DNA of 33,516 bases from a virus: IMG/VR virus record IMGVR_UViG_3300025300_000048, positions 1 through 33,516 of that record, one strand, 5' to 3'. A program made the translations under genes and the position numbers. Shown one piece after another: positions 17,024 through 22,552 of the stretch. Within the stretch, counting starts at the first letter, position 1. Each line of letters starts with the position of its first letter. Under the pieces are notes generated by a model, which did not search any database, had not been told where the DNA came from, and saw only the letters and a list, made by a program, of their open reading frames with translations.

Positions 17024-17415
17024 TAGGCTTCTCCGTTTATTTGTGCAGTTGCGAGGGGATCGCCGGCCTTGGCATAAGCGTACTGCATGAGGCCGATGTA
17101 TTCATATTGCCAGACCTTCGACCATTCGCCCTTGTTGGTTACATACTGAACTTTGTATTTGGGGCGGAACTCGCCGGAATAATCACTGTATTCCGAGAAA
17201 ATACTCACTATGCGCCCGACGCCATTGGACGCATGCACGATATCGCCCTCTCTGAAATATCCGTTTTTGAAGTAGGTGGACGGGCCGGGCTGATTGTCAT
17301 AATCATTTCGCCAAGCCATTTCCAGTTTCCACCAATCAGGGTCATCGCCCCAAGGCTTGGGTGTGATATCGCCAACGGGGCCGAGTAGTTCTGGGGTTCT
17401 GATTATTCTCGTCAT
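17023..17415 (-). CDS. Hypothetical 130-aa protein with SH3-like segment
   Basis: ATG 17415 with the shared ACGGAGAA motif 5 bp upstream. Aromatic-rich N-terminal half (PKPWGDDPDWWKLEMAW), then GDIVHASNGVGRIVSIFSEY followed by KYKVQYVTNKGEWSKVW. This beta-rich segment resembles small SH3/Tudor-like barrels such as those of CarD- or KOW-type proteins. No catalytic motif. It is coupled by one-base overlap to the recombinase. Function unknown; the barrel suggestion is only a visual impression. Confidence 0.55.
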   Translation of the reverse strand: MTRIIRTPELLGPVGDITPKPWGDDPDWWKLEMAWRNDYDNQPGPSTYFKNGYFREGDIVHASNGVGRIVSIFSEYSDYSGEFRPKYKVQYVTNKGEWSKVWQYEYIGLMQYAYAKAGDPLATAQINGEA

Positions 17416-17447
17416 TGCTTTTCTCCGTTCTGTTTACCTACCCCGAA

Positions 17448-17476
17448 AGCCCCCGCTAATTTAATAGCCGGGGGCT
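17448..17476 (-). terminator. Strong hairpin, possible attenuator
   Basis: AGCCCCCG (17448-17455) pairs perfectly with CGGGGGCT (17469-17476) around a 13-base AT-rich loop. It lies in the 73-bp gap between the first and second genes of the leftward operon. On the minus strand it is followed only by TTTC, so it is more likely an attenuator, partial terminator or mRNA-processing site than a full terminator. Confidence 0.5.
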
Positions 17477-17488
17477 GGGGGCATATAA

Positions 17489-17695
17489 TTATGATGCTTG
17501 GTAACGATATTCGCCGGTTGAAACACGTTTTCCCCCTTGGAGTGCCTTGGTAATTTCCCAAGCCCGTAACACGACCAAGTGCTGACTAGCGATATGAGTT
17601 GCCAGTTCATCTGTAAGCGGCAAAGTGTCCAAGACTTGCCCTTTTAGTTCTTTATATTGGGGATGTTGTCTGCCGGCGGTTTTGATAATTGCCAT
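17489..17695 (-). CDS. First gene of leftward operon, 68 aa, unknown
   Basis: The reading frame extends to 17884, but the likely start is ATG 17695. It has ACGGAGAA 5 bp upstream and lies just downstream of the leftward promoter, whose predicted start site is near 17745; the longer version would begin upstream of that promoter. The 68-residue product begins MAIIKTAGRQHPQYKELKGQ and is a mixed-charge helical protein. No family recognised. Being the first gene under the early leftward promoter suggests an early regulatory or host-takeover role. Confidence 0.6.
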   Translation of the reverse strand: MAIIKTAGRQHPQYKELKGQVLDTLPLTDELATHIASQHLVVLRAWEITKALQGGKRVSTGEYRYQAS

Positions 17696-17724
17696 CTGTT
17701 TTCTCCGTTGTTTCTGCTTTAGTG

Positions 17725-17743
17725 ACCGGTTCGTTCCCGGTTG
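17725..17743. promoter_or_regulatory. Operator candidate (LexA-like half-sites / dyad) at the leftward start site
   Basis: Two overlapping patterns are visible: an inverted repeat ACCGG-N7-CCGGT (17725-17741) and a direct repeat GTTC-N7-GTTG (17729-17743). The latter is one base away from the GTTC-N7-GTTC box bound by LexA in several alphaproteobacteria. The site lies just downstream of the leftward -10 box and touches the rightward -35 box (17741-17746), so a bound protein would affect both promoters. The operon encodes a LexA-like DNA-binding protein at its far end. Confidence 0.4.
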
Positions 17744-17770
17744 ACGGTGTATATATAGCCGATGTATATC
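17741..17770 (+). promoter_or_regulatory. Rightward early promoter (sigma70-like)
   Basis: TTGACG at 17741-17746, 18-bp spacer, TATATC at 17765-17770, predicting a start near 17777 and a leader of about 23-41 bases before the ribbon-helix-helix gene. It occupies the same 30 bp as the leftward promoter in opposite orientation, so the two cannot be bound by RNA polymerase at once. Confidence 0.6.
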
Positions 17771-17781
17771 TTGCATGTCAA
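17752..17781 (-). promoter_or_regulatory. Leftward early promoter (sigma70-like)
   Basis: On the minus strand a perfect -35 TTGACA (17781-17776), 18-bp spacer and TATATA -10 (17757-17752), predicting a start near 17745. It drives the operon from 17695 down to the terminator at 12802. This is the best sigma70 match I noticed in the window. Confidence 0.75.
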
Positions 17782-17785
17782 CATG
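17774..17785. promoter_or_regulatory. Palindromic operator candidate
   Basis: CATGT-CA-ACATG, a perfect 12-bp dyad, covers the -35 box of the leftward promoter and the predicted start of the rightward transcript. It is a suitable site for the ribbon-helix-helix protein encoded immediately downstream, which would give autoregulation. Confidence 0.4.
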
Positions 17786-17799
17786 GCAGAGCAAGTTTT

Positions 17800-17997
17800 T
17801 TGAAAAAAAATACCACATTGAATAAAACCCCATATTTTCTGCGCCTTGAGCCGTCGTTAATTGAAGGCGCGCAGATGATTTCAAAGCGTGAAGGCGTGAC
17901 GGTGACCAGCATTGTCGAGGATGCGTTGACGGCGCACCTCAAGCATCGGGTCAAGGCGGTCATCAATCTGCCGCGGGATTGGCGGGGCGAAGAATGA
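17800..17997 (+). CDS. Ribbon-helix-helix regulator
   Basis: About 65 residues from TTG 17800, or 59 from TTG 17818; no good ATG precedes the domain, and the longer frame back to 17689 would cross the promoter. TPYFLRLEPSLIEGAQMISK followed by REGVTVTSIVEDALTAHL is a complete Arc/CopG-type ribbon-helix-helix, with a short basic C-terminal tail. Such proteins bind short palindromes as dimers or tetramers. It is the first gene of the rightward early operon, directly downstream of the divergent promoters, so it probably controls them in the manner of a Cro or Arc protein. The stop overlaps the rusA start. Confidence 0.7.
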   Translation: MKKNTTLNKTPYFLRLEPSLIEGAQMISKREGVTVTSIVEDALTAHLKHRVKAVINLPRDWRGEE

Positions 17998-18410
17998 AAC
18001 GCCATCCCCTCGCCGATTTCACCATCGACGGCCCGCCCGTTGCCAAGGGCCGGCCACGCTTTAGCCGCGGCCGCACCTACACGCCGGCGAAGACCGCCGC
18101 CGCCGAGGAACGCATCCGAAATTTGGTGGCGCTGGAGTTCCACCAAGACCCGACCACCAAGCCAATCAACATCATGCTGTCTTTCGGGATGGAAATTCCA
18201 AAGTCGTGGACGAAGGCAAAGAAAGAGGACGCCCGTCAGGGATGGTTGCCGCACGTCTCGACCCCGGATTTAGATAATCTTGTCAAATTGGTCACCGACG
18301 CGCTGAACGGCGTGGTCTACAAAGATGATGCCCAGATCGTGCGCCTCGACGCGGCCAAGCTGTACCTGCCGGTGCCGGCGACAATCATAACGGTCTTTCC
18401 ATATGACTAG
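17994..18410 (+). CDS. rusA: RusA-family Holliday junction resolvase
   Basis: 138 residues from ATG 17994 (ATGA overlap with the regulator stop). The RusA pattern is complete: PPVAKGRPRFSRGRTYTP at 14-31, then STPDLDNLVKLVTDALNG with Asp92 and Asp94, and VVYKDDAQIV with Asp111/Asp112, corresponding to the three essential aspartates of E. coli RusA. It cuts Holliday junctions or branched replication intermediates so that phage DNA can be resolved and packaged. It cooperates in principle with the RecT/exonuclease pair of the opposite operon. Confidence 0.95.
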   Translation: MKRHPLADFTIDGPPVAKGRPRFSRGRTYTPAKTAAAEERIRNLVALEFHQDPTTKPINIMLSFGMEIPKSWTKAKKEDARQGWLPHVSTPDLDNLVKLVTDALNGVVYKDDAQIVRLDAAKLYLPVPATIITVFPYD

Positions 18411-18816
18411 TGTCAAAGGTGTCAAATACGACACGGCCAAGCCGCGTGTCGGCGCCATGATGGCGGACTTTGCGGGCGCCCTGACGGCCGTCGCCGCGGT
18501 CTGGACCCACGGTGCCGAAAAGTATGAGGACGGCGGCTGGCGCACCGTAGAGGGCAAGCTGGAGCGGTATACCGACGCCATGCAGCGGCATCTGCTGTCC
18601 GAATTAGGCGGCGAGGCCGACGATCCCGGCAGCGCCCTGCCCCACGCGGCGCACACTGCCTGGAACGCCTTGTGCCGGCTGCAAATCATCCTAGAGGCAG
18701 CGCCGGCGGAACCAACACCGGGGGTAACGGTTCCGCCAGGCGAGGCGGGCGGGTTGGCGGTTTTCTGTCCTCCGTCAACCCGCGCCCGCTCGGGCCGCGA
18801 TAATAATGACACGTGA
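18403..18816 (+). CDS. dATP/dGTP diphosphohydrolase-like protein (DUF5664 type)
   Basis: 137 residues. GVKYDTAKPRVGAMMADFAG, HGAEKYEDGGWRTVEGKLER, YTDAMQRHLLSELGGEADDP and SALPHAAHTAWNALCRLQII match the all-alpha domain annotated as N-terminal dATP/dGTP diphosphohydrolase. It is common in phages, with conserved KYD, GA-x-KY and H-x-AH elements. It would adjust nucleotide pools or remove particular dNTPs. No PurZ homologue was seen, so there is no evidence for a 2-aminoadenine genome. The C-terminal 35 residues are Pro/Gly-rich and unrelated to the domain. The start overlaps the rusA stop. Confidence 0.8.
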   Translation: MTSVKGVKYDTAKPRVGAMMADFAGALTAVAAVWTHGAEKYEDGGWRTVEGKLERYTDAMQRHLLSELGGEADDPGSALPHAAHTAWNALCRLQIILEAAPAEPTPGVTVPPGEAGGLAVFCPPSTRARSGRDNNDT

Positions 18817-19030
18817 AGAGGCGAACCGCTATGCAAACGAAGTTGCGGCCCAAGGCATCGGCAAATACTGGCGCACCAGCCCAGCGGTGCCGCCTGGAAG
18901 ACGAGCCGCGGAACAGGCTTGCCTTCATGGCCGGGAAAAACAGCGCACGGGCCCGTATGCCGCGGGGACGATTGAGCATTATTTCTGGATGGATGGCAGG
19001 GTAGCGGAAATGGAGTGGCAGGGTGAGTGA
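18806..19030 (+). CDS. Hypothetical 74-aa protein
   Basis: ATG 18806 overlaps the previous stop by 11 bp, and the stop overlaps the methylase start by 8 bp, which fits the tightly packed operon. The sequence (MTREEANRYANEVAAQGIGK, then TIEHYFWMDGRVAEMEWQGE) has no recognised domain. The Shine-Dalgarno sequence is weak. Confidence 0.5.
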   Translation: MTREEANRYANEVAAQGIGKYWRTSPAVPPGRRAAEQACLHGREKQRTGPYAAGTIEHYFWMDGRVAEMEWQGE

Positions 19031-19919
19031 AATAACCACCGTAAATTCATCGAAAGATGTAGCGAATTACGATCCTGACAAGGGTTTGAAGGCCATCGCC
19101 GTCGCCGAGGCAGCGGAGAAGTACTACGCACGCGCCAAGGACAGCACGGCGCTTGAAGCGGCTATTGTCGCCAAGCTGACGGGGCAGAGAGACTTTGTTA
19201 TTTGGTGGGATGGGCAGGAAAAAGACAAGGGTGGGGGTGATGTAAGAAACACCGATAACAGACCGGTTATTGGTGTTAAGGCCGAAAAATTTGGCCTGGA
19301 CCTTATGACGGTTTCGCGGTGGCGTTCCCGCCTCAAAAGCGAAACCAAATTTGCCGAACAACTTGAAAAAGCCCATGCACGCTGCATCAAGGTTTGCGAG
19401 ACGCCGAGCGTTCTCTATCCCCGCGCCGTCAACAGCGGCAATAACGAGTGGTACACGCCAGAGAAATATATTAAGGCCGCACGCGATGTGATGGGCGCCA
19501 TCGATCTCGATCCGGCCAGTAGCGATGTTGCGCAGGAAACGGTTCAAGCCGCCGAGCATTTCACCCCGGCGGATGATGGTTTAGCTCTGCCATGGCATGG
19601 CCGCGTTTGGCTGAACCCGCCATATGCTCAACCGCTGATAACTCATTTCGTTGAAAAGCTCACCAAGGAATGGGGTTCCGGGCATCTCACGGCGGCAATA
19701 CTTCTCACCCATAATTATACCGATACGAAATGGTTTCACCTTGCGGCAAACTCCTGTTCCGCCATTTGTTTTACGCGTGGCCGAATCACGTTTCCCGATG
19801 CGAATGGCAATGTTTGTTCGCCGACACAAGGGCAAGCGTTCTTTTATTTTGGCAAGAACCCCGCGGCGTTCGCCGATAGATTTTCGTCAATCGGCGTTGT
19901 ACTCGGCAGGATGCCGTGA
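19023..19919 (+). CDS. Phage DNA N6-adenine methyltransferase (Dam family)
   Basis: 298 residues with GTG start at 19023. An N-terminal helical region (1-130) precedes the methylase: NEWYTPEKYIKAARDVMGAI, DLDPASSDVAQETVQAAEHF, GRVWLNPPYAQPLITHFVEK (catalytic NPPY at 198-201), AAILLTHNYTDTKWFHLAAN and AICFTRGRITFPDANG, ending with QGQAFFYFGKNPAAFADRFS. This is the classic phage Dam family that methylates adenine, usually to escape restriction or to time replication and packaging. No partner restriction gene is nearby, so it is an orphan methylase, although a nuclease gene follows directly. Confidence 0.95.
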   Translation: MSEITTVNSSKDVANYDPDKGLKAIAVAEAAEKYYARAKDSTALEAAIVAKLTGQRDFVIWWDGQEKDKGGGDVRNTDNRPVIGVKAEKFGLDLMTVSRWRSRLKSETKFAEQLEKAHARCIKVCETPSVLYPRAVNSGNNEWYTPEKYIKAARDVMGAIDLDPASSDVAQETVQAAEHFTPADDGLALPWHGRVWLNPPYAQPLITHFVEKLTKEWGSGHLTAAILLTHNYTDTKWFHLAANSCSAICFTRGRITFPDANGNVCSPTQGQAFFYFGKNPAAFADRFSSIGVVLGRMP

Positions 19920-20461
19920 ACTTCGAGCAATCATTGAAATACGGGCAAATCGGCGAGGGTAAAATCGCCGCGTGGCTCAAGTCTTTGGGTAAATCGGTAA
20001 TGCCCGTCTACGAAAAAGAGATTAACACCGGCAAAGGGCCGCAATTCTTTACTCCCATCCATAATTTTGCGGCGCCGGATATGCTTATTTTCCCCGACAT
20101 AACTTGGGTGGAAGCGAAGCGAAAATCGGCCTTCACTTGGTTTCGCAACGGCAATCCTCCGAATTGGGAAACAGGCATCGACATAAACCATTACCGCGAT
20201 TACCAAGACGTTATGGAAATATCCTCCGTCCCTGTTTGGCTCTTGTTTCTACATGAAAACAACAGGCCATCGGACAGTGACCTGGGTTGGGGATCCCCGC
20301 CGCATTGTCCCACGGGATTGTTCGGCCAGAGCCTTGAATATTTAACTAACAACGAAAGCCATATTTCAGATAATTGGGGCCGACACGGCATGGTTTATTG
20401 GAGTGTAGACAAGTTAAAAAAGCTGGCTGAAATAGAAGAACTTGAGAAAATTAATGGCTAA
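19916..20461 (+). CDS. PD-(D/E)XK-like nuclease
   Basis: 181 residues from GTG 19916, which overlaps the methylase stop (GTGA). QIGEGKIAAWLKSLGKSVMP at the start, then AAPDMLIFPDITWVEAKRKS with Asp and Glu-x-Lys in nuclease spacing, followed by HYRDYQDVMEISSVPVWLLF. This is the core of a PD-(D/E)XK (Holliday-junction-resolvase-like or restriction-like) fold. The gene is more AT-rich than its neighbours. Coupling to an adenine methylase is suggestive of a restriction-modification origin or a modification-sensitive endonuclease, but the biological substrate is unknown. Confidence 0.65.
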   Translation: MNFEQSLKYGQIGEGKIAAWLKSLGKSVMPVYEKEINTGKGPQFFTPIHNFAAPDMLIFPDITWVEAKRKSAFTWFRNGNPPNWETGIDINHYRDYQDVMEISSVPVWLLFLHENNRPSDSDLGWGSPPHCPTGLFGQSLEYLTNNESHISDNWGRHGMVYWSVDKLKKLAEIEELEKING

Positions 20462-21440
20462 GTCATATCTCCGCTATCCCGACAACTGGATCGTCGGCAC
20501 CCGCGAACTATCCTTGGATGAGCGCGGTGCCTACTGCGATCTTCTTGATCTGTACATTTCCAGGGACGGCATTCTGCCTGATGACAAGCGCAAACGGTCC
20601 TACGATCTGGCGTGCGACCCCAGGACATGGCGCCGCGTCAGGCAGTCCCTGATCGACGCCGGCAAGATCGAAATAGTCGATGGAAACATCGTCCCGACCA
20701 GCGCCCAAGCTACCCTTCAACAGTGCCACGACCGGAGCGAAAAGGCCCGCGTTGCAGCAGAGAACAGGTGGCGCAAAGCACGACTTAACCCCCCAGCTAA
20801 GGCCTTAGCTAAGGGGTTAAAGTTGAAGTTGGAACAGGAGAGTGACCAAGACAACCCATTGATATCTATAGAAACCACCGATGCTATCGCTATGCCTATT
20901 AAGACAAGACATAAGAATAAGAAAACCCCCCCTTCGGGGGGCCAAAAGAAAAGAGGAACGAGACTGCCGGAAGAATGGCAACCATCCGATACAGAATATC
21001 AGTTCGCATGTAATCTCATAGGAGCAACGAAAACCCATGACCAGATCAACAGGTTCAAAGACTACTGGGCTGGCAGTGTCGGGCGCGGTGGAACCAAACT
21101 CGACTGGCCGGCAACGTGGAGAAACTGGGTTCGGCGGTCAATCGAGTTTGACAACGCCGCCGGCAATAATGGACGAAAAAGTGCAAGCATCACTACCTCG
21201 ATCCGTGACGCAATCGCTGGCGGAACAGACGGACAAGGACTACATGCTGACCGGATACATTTTGATGACAGCAATCCCAACCCAGGACCGCCAGGATGCG
21301 ATAACGATCCTGGCCGCATCATTGATGCCGTTGCCTCGCGCCGAAGCGGTGAAGGAATTGACCCGCCTCAAGGTGATGACCAAGTCGAGGAACATGGAAC
21401 AGGCGGAACTGTCGATGATGATGTCAGTCTATGCGGATGA
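20454..21440 (+). CDS. DUF1376 replication initiator/organiser-like protein
   Basis: 328 residues from ATG 20454. Residues 4-75 (YPDNWIVGTRELSLDERGAY, CDLLDLYISRDGILPDDKRK, RTWRRVRQSLIDAGKIEIVD) are a clear DUF1376 domain. A basic linker follows, then LPEEWQPSDTEYQFACNLIG with KDYWAGSVGRGGTKLDWPAT, the C-terminal domain seen in replisome organisers. Such proteins recognise the origin and hand over helicase, like lambda O. The linker DNA contains a 36-nt near-palindrome and an AT-rich stretch. The last ~90 residues are low in complexity and overlap the next gene in another frame. Confidence 0.8.
   Translation: MAKSYLRYPDNWIVGTRELSLDERGAYCDLLDLYISRDGILPDDKRKRSYDLACDPRTWRRVRQSLIDAGKIEIVDGNIVPTSAQATLQQCHDRSEKARVAAENRWRKARLNPPAKALAKGLKLKLEQESDQDNPLISIETTDAIAMPIKTRHKNKKTPPSGGQKKRGTRLPEEWQPSDTEYQFACNLIGATKTHDQINRFKDYWAGSVGRGGTKLDWPATWRNWVRRSIEFDNAAGNNGRKSASITTSIRDAIAGGTDGQGLHADRIHFDDSNPNPGPPGCDNDPGRIIDAVASRRSGEGIDPPQGDDQVEEHGTGGTVDDDVSLCG
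20785..20945. other. Candidate replication origin inside the initiator gene
   Basis: A 36-nt near-palindrome at 20785-20820: outer arms TTAACCCC and GGGGTTAA, inner perfect 16-mer AGCTAAGGCCTTAGCT, with only two mismatched positions per side. It is followed by about 100 bp of AT-rich sequence and then a C7-TTC-G6 hairpin (20926-20941). It sits in the linker between the two domains of the initiator, as the lambda origin sits in gene O. No tandem iterons were found. Confidence 0.5.
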
Positions 21441-21663
21441 GTTGTCACGCTTCCCTGCCGACATCGTGACCTATGTCTTGCGGTCCTACGCTGACACCAA
21501 TATCTGGTTCCCGGCTTGGGCCGACCTGGCGACAGAACTGCGATGGCGAACGGACAAGCGGCAGTTCAAGCTGGATGCGCTGATGGCAGGGCCAGACCAA
21601 GTTGCCGGCAGCATCGCTGGTCACTTCAATGGTGTGATCTCAAATGCACTTAGAAAGGACTGA
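21169..21663 (+). CDS. Helicase-loader-like phage protein (overlaps upstream gene)
   Basis: 164 residues from ATG 21169, or 139 from ATG 21244; the frame is open back to 21037. ELTRLKVMTKSRNMEQAELS, SVYADELSRFPADIVTYVLR and DTNIWFPAWADLATELRWRT resemble the conserved protein that follows DUF1376 genes in many alphaproteobacterial prophages. There it is presumed to act with the initiator as loader or adaptor for host helicase. The assignment as loader is by position and family habit. It overlaps the end of the initiator gene by up to 272 bp in a different frame. Confidence 0.65.
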   Translation: MDEKVQASLPRSVTQSLAEQTDKDYMLTGYILMTAIPTQDRQDAITILAASLMPLPRAEAVKELTRLKVMTKSRNMEQAELSMMMSVYADELSRFPADIVTYVLRSYADTNIWFPAWADLATELRWRTDKRQFKLDALMAGPDQVAGSIAGHFNGVISNALRKD

Positions 21664-21666
21664 ACG

Positions 21667-21813
21667 ATGGGAAAGGCAAAAGATGCTGGCAAAGTGAAGG
21701 CGCCCTGCCCGCGCTGCGACGATACCGGCAAGGTGCCAGACTTTAGGACTAACGCGATGTTTCCAACGATGGTCACATGCAAATGCAAGAAGGAACAGGA
21801 CGATGGCAGATAG
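21667..21813 (+). CDS. 48-aa zinc-ribbon protein
   Basis: ATG 21667 with AAAGGA 8 bp upstream, three bases after the previous stop. The 48 residues contain CPRCDDTGKV and, near the end, CKCKKE: CxxC plus CxC, a likely single zinc site as in DnaJ-type or small phage zinc ribbons. The flanks are basic. It overlaps the next start by 11 bp. It would bind nucleic acid or a protein partner of the replication operon; exact role unknown. Confidence 0.7.
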   Translation: MGKAKDAGKVKAPCPRCDDTGKVPDFRTNAMFPTMVTCKCKKEQDDGR

Positions 21814-22093
21814 ATACAGACTAGCAGTGCCGCGGAAGGGCAAGGACGGCAAGACGTGGTGGACGAAAGTCGGCGTCATGTGGCCGATGAAAGGCAAGGA
21901 CGGCTTCAGCATCACCATGGATGCATTGCCGTTGATGACCATGAATGATAGCGGCGAACTGGAATGCCGGATCGTGGTGTTCGATGACACCCAGGACTAC
22001 CAGCCGGCCGACCATGTCCAGGCCAAGGGCAATGGTAATGGTAATGGCGCCAACGATCGGGCTGACGATCTTGGCGACGATATACCGTTCTGA
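21803..22093 (+). CDS. Small SSB-like protein with acidic SSB tail
   Basis: 96 residues, ATG 21803 after AGGACG. The body (YRLAVPRKGKDGKTWWTKVG, GFSITMDALPLMTMNDSGEL) is a compact beta-rich, basic and aromatic segment. The C-terminus is a Gly/Asn-rich linker followed by DDLGDDIPF, the acidic tip by which single-strand DNA-binding proteins recruit partners. I do not see a standard OB-fold motif, so it is either a diverged small SSB or a protein that mimics the SSB tail to recruit or titrate host SSB-binding enzymes. The stop overlaps the next micro-ORF (TGATG). Confidence 0.65.
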   Translation: MADRYRLAVPRKGKDGKTWWTKVGVMWPMKGKDGFSITMDALPLMTMNDSGELECRIVVFDDTQDYQPADHVQAKGNGNGNGANDRADDLGDDIPF

Positions 22094-22170
22094 TGGAAAC
22101 GTACATCTACATCATCGCCGCTGGCGTCGGACTGGTACTGATGCTGTGGGTGATCGAAGGGGGAAGGTGA
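22093..22170 (+). CDS. 25-aa membrane micropeptide
   Basis: ATG 22093 shares its A with the stop of the SSB-like gene (TGATG) and reads 25 codons: METYIYIIAAGVGLV, then LMLWVIEGGR. Nearly the whole length is one hydrophobic helix. Coupling by overlap to a well-supported gene makes translation likely. The stop overlaps the next possible ORF in the same way. Function unknown. Confidence 0.5.
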   Translation: METYIYIIAAGVGLVLMLWVIEGGR

Positions 22171-22478
22171 TGGTGGTGATGTGTGATGTAGATGTGTCGC
22201 CGCCATCGCCCGCGCAACCCCGGCACCGCGCCTTAGTTAGAAGCCTATGGTATCCTTCGAACTGTGGCCTAAATCCCTTGGTGACAGCCATTCTCTATGC
22301 ATGGGTTGGCCTGTACCCATGCTCCTACCCACATCTGTCACGTTGGCTAACGTTCGACTGGCTGTTTGACAGGCTGGCATCGATCGGCTGTTTTCCCCAG
22401 GAATCTGGGGTTTTTTGTGGGGGGGGGGTCATATCGGACGGGTACCCCGCCGGCCGCGGCCCTTACTGGTATCGATAG
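22170..22478 (+). CDS. Dubious ORF, 102 aa, spanning a terminator
   Basis: ATG 22170 overlaps the previous stop (TGATG) and the frame stays open to 22478. However, the DNA contains an 8-bp hairpin (22299-22322) and a good intrinsic terminator (22395-22416) in the middle of the frame. The product is rich in Trp, Tyr, Pro and Cys with no recognisable domain, and its end is encoded by a run of about ten G. A shorter or noncoding interpretation is as likely as a real protein. Confidence 0.25.
   Translation: MVVMCDVDVSPPSPAQPRHRALVRSLWYPSNCGLNPLVTAILYAWVGLYPCSYPHLSRWLTFDWLFDRLASIGCFPQESGVFCGGGVISDGYPAGRGPYWYR
22299..22322 (+). promoter_or_regulatory. Perfect 8-bp hairpin upstream of terminator
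   Basis: GCATGGGT (22299-22306) and ACCCATGC (22315-22322) with an 8-base loop. It lies 73 bp before the terminator stem, in the segment where coding is doubtful, and may be part of a structured 3' untranslated region or small RNA. Confidence 0.45.
22395..22416 (+). terminator. Rho-independent terminator of the rightward early operon
   Basis: CCCCAG-GAAT-CTGGGG followed by TTTTTT (22411-22416), then a run of about ten G. It ends the rightward early operon that starts near 17777 and separates it from the accessory segment. Confidence 0.8.
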
Positions 22479-22552
22479 GGAGCCTCATCCAATTGCGAGG
22501 CCAATTTTCAGAACCCGCCTTTGGGCCAACCTAATTGCAGGACCAATCTGAC

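Noticed and set aside
18403-18816. Idea that the phage has a 2-aminoadenine (Z) genome
   Set aside because: The dATP/dGTP diphosphohydrolase-like domain alone is not enough; no PurZ or DpoZ-like gene is present.
20926-20941. C7-TTC-G6 hairpin as a transcription terminator
   Set aside because: It lies inside the initiator gene and has no T tract on the plus strand; it may be part of the origin region instead.
22230-22290. Possible tRNA around the TTCGAA at 22255
   Set aside because: No acceptor, D or anticodon stems could be folded around it.
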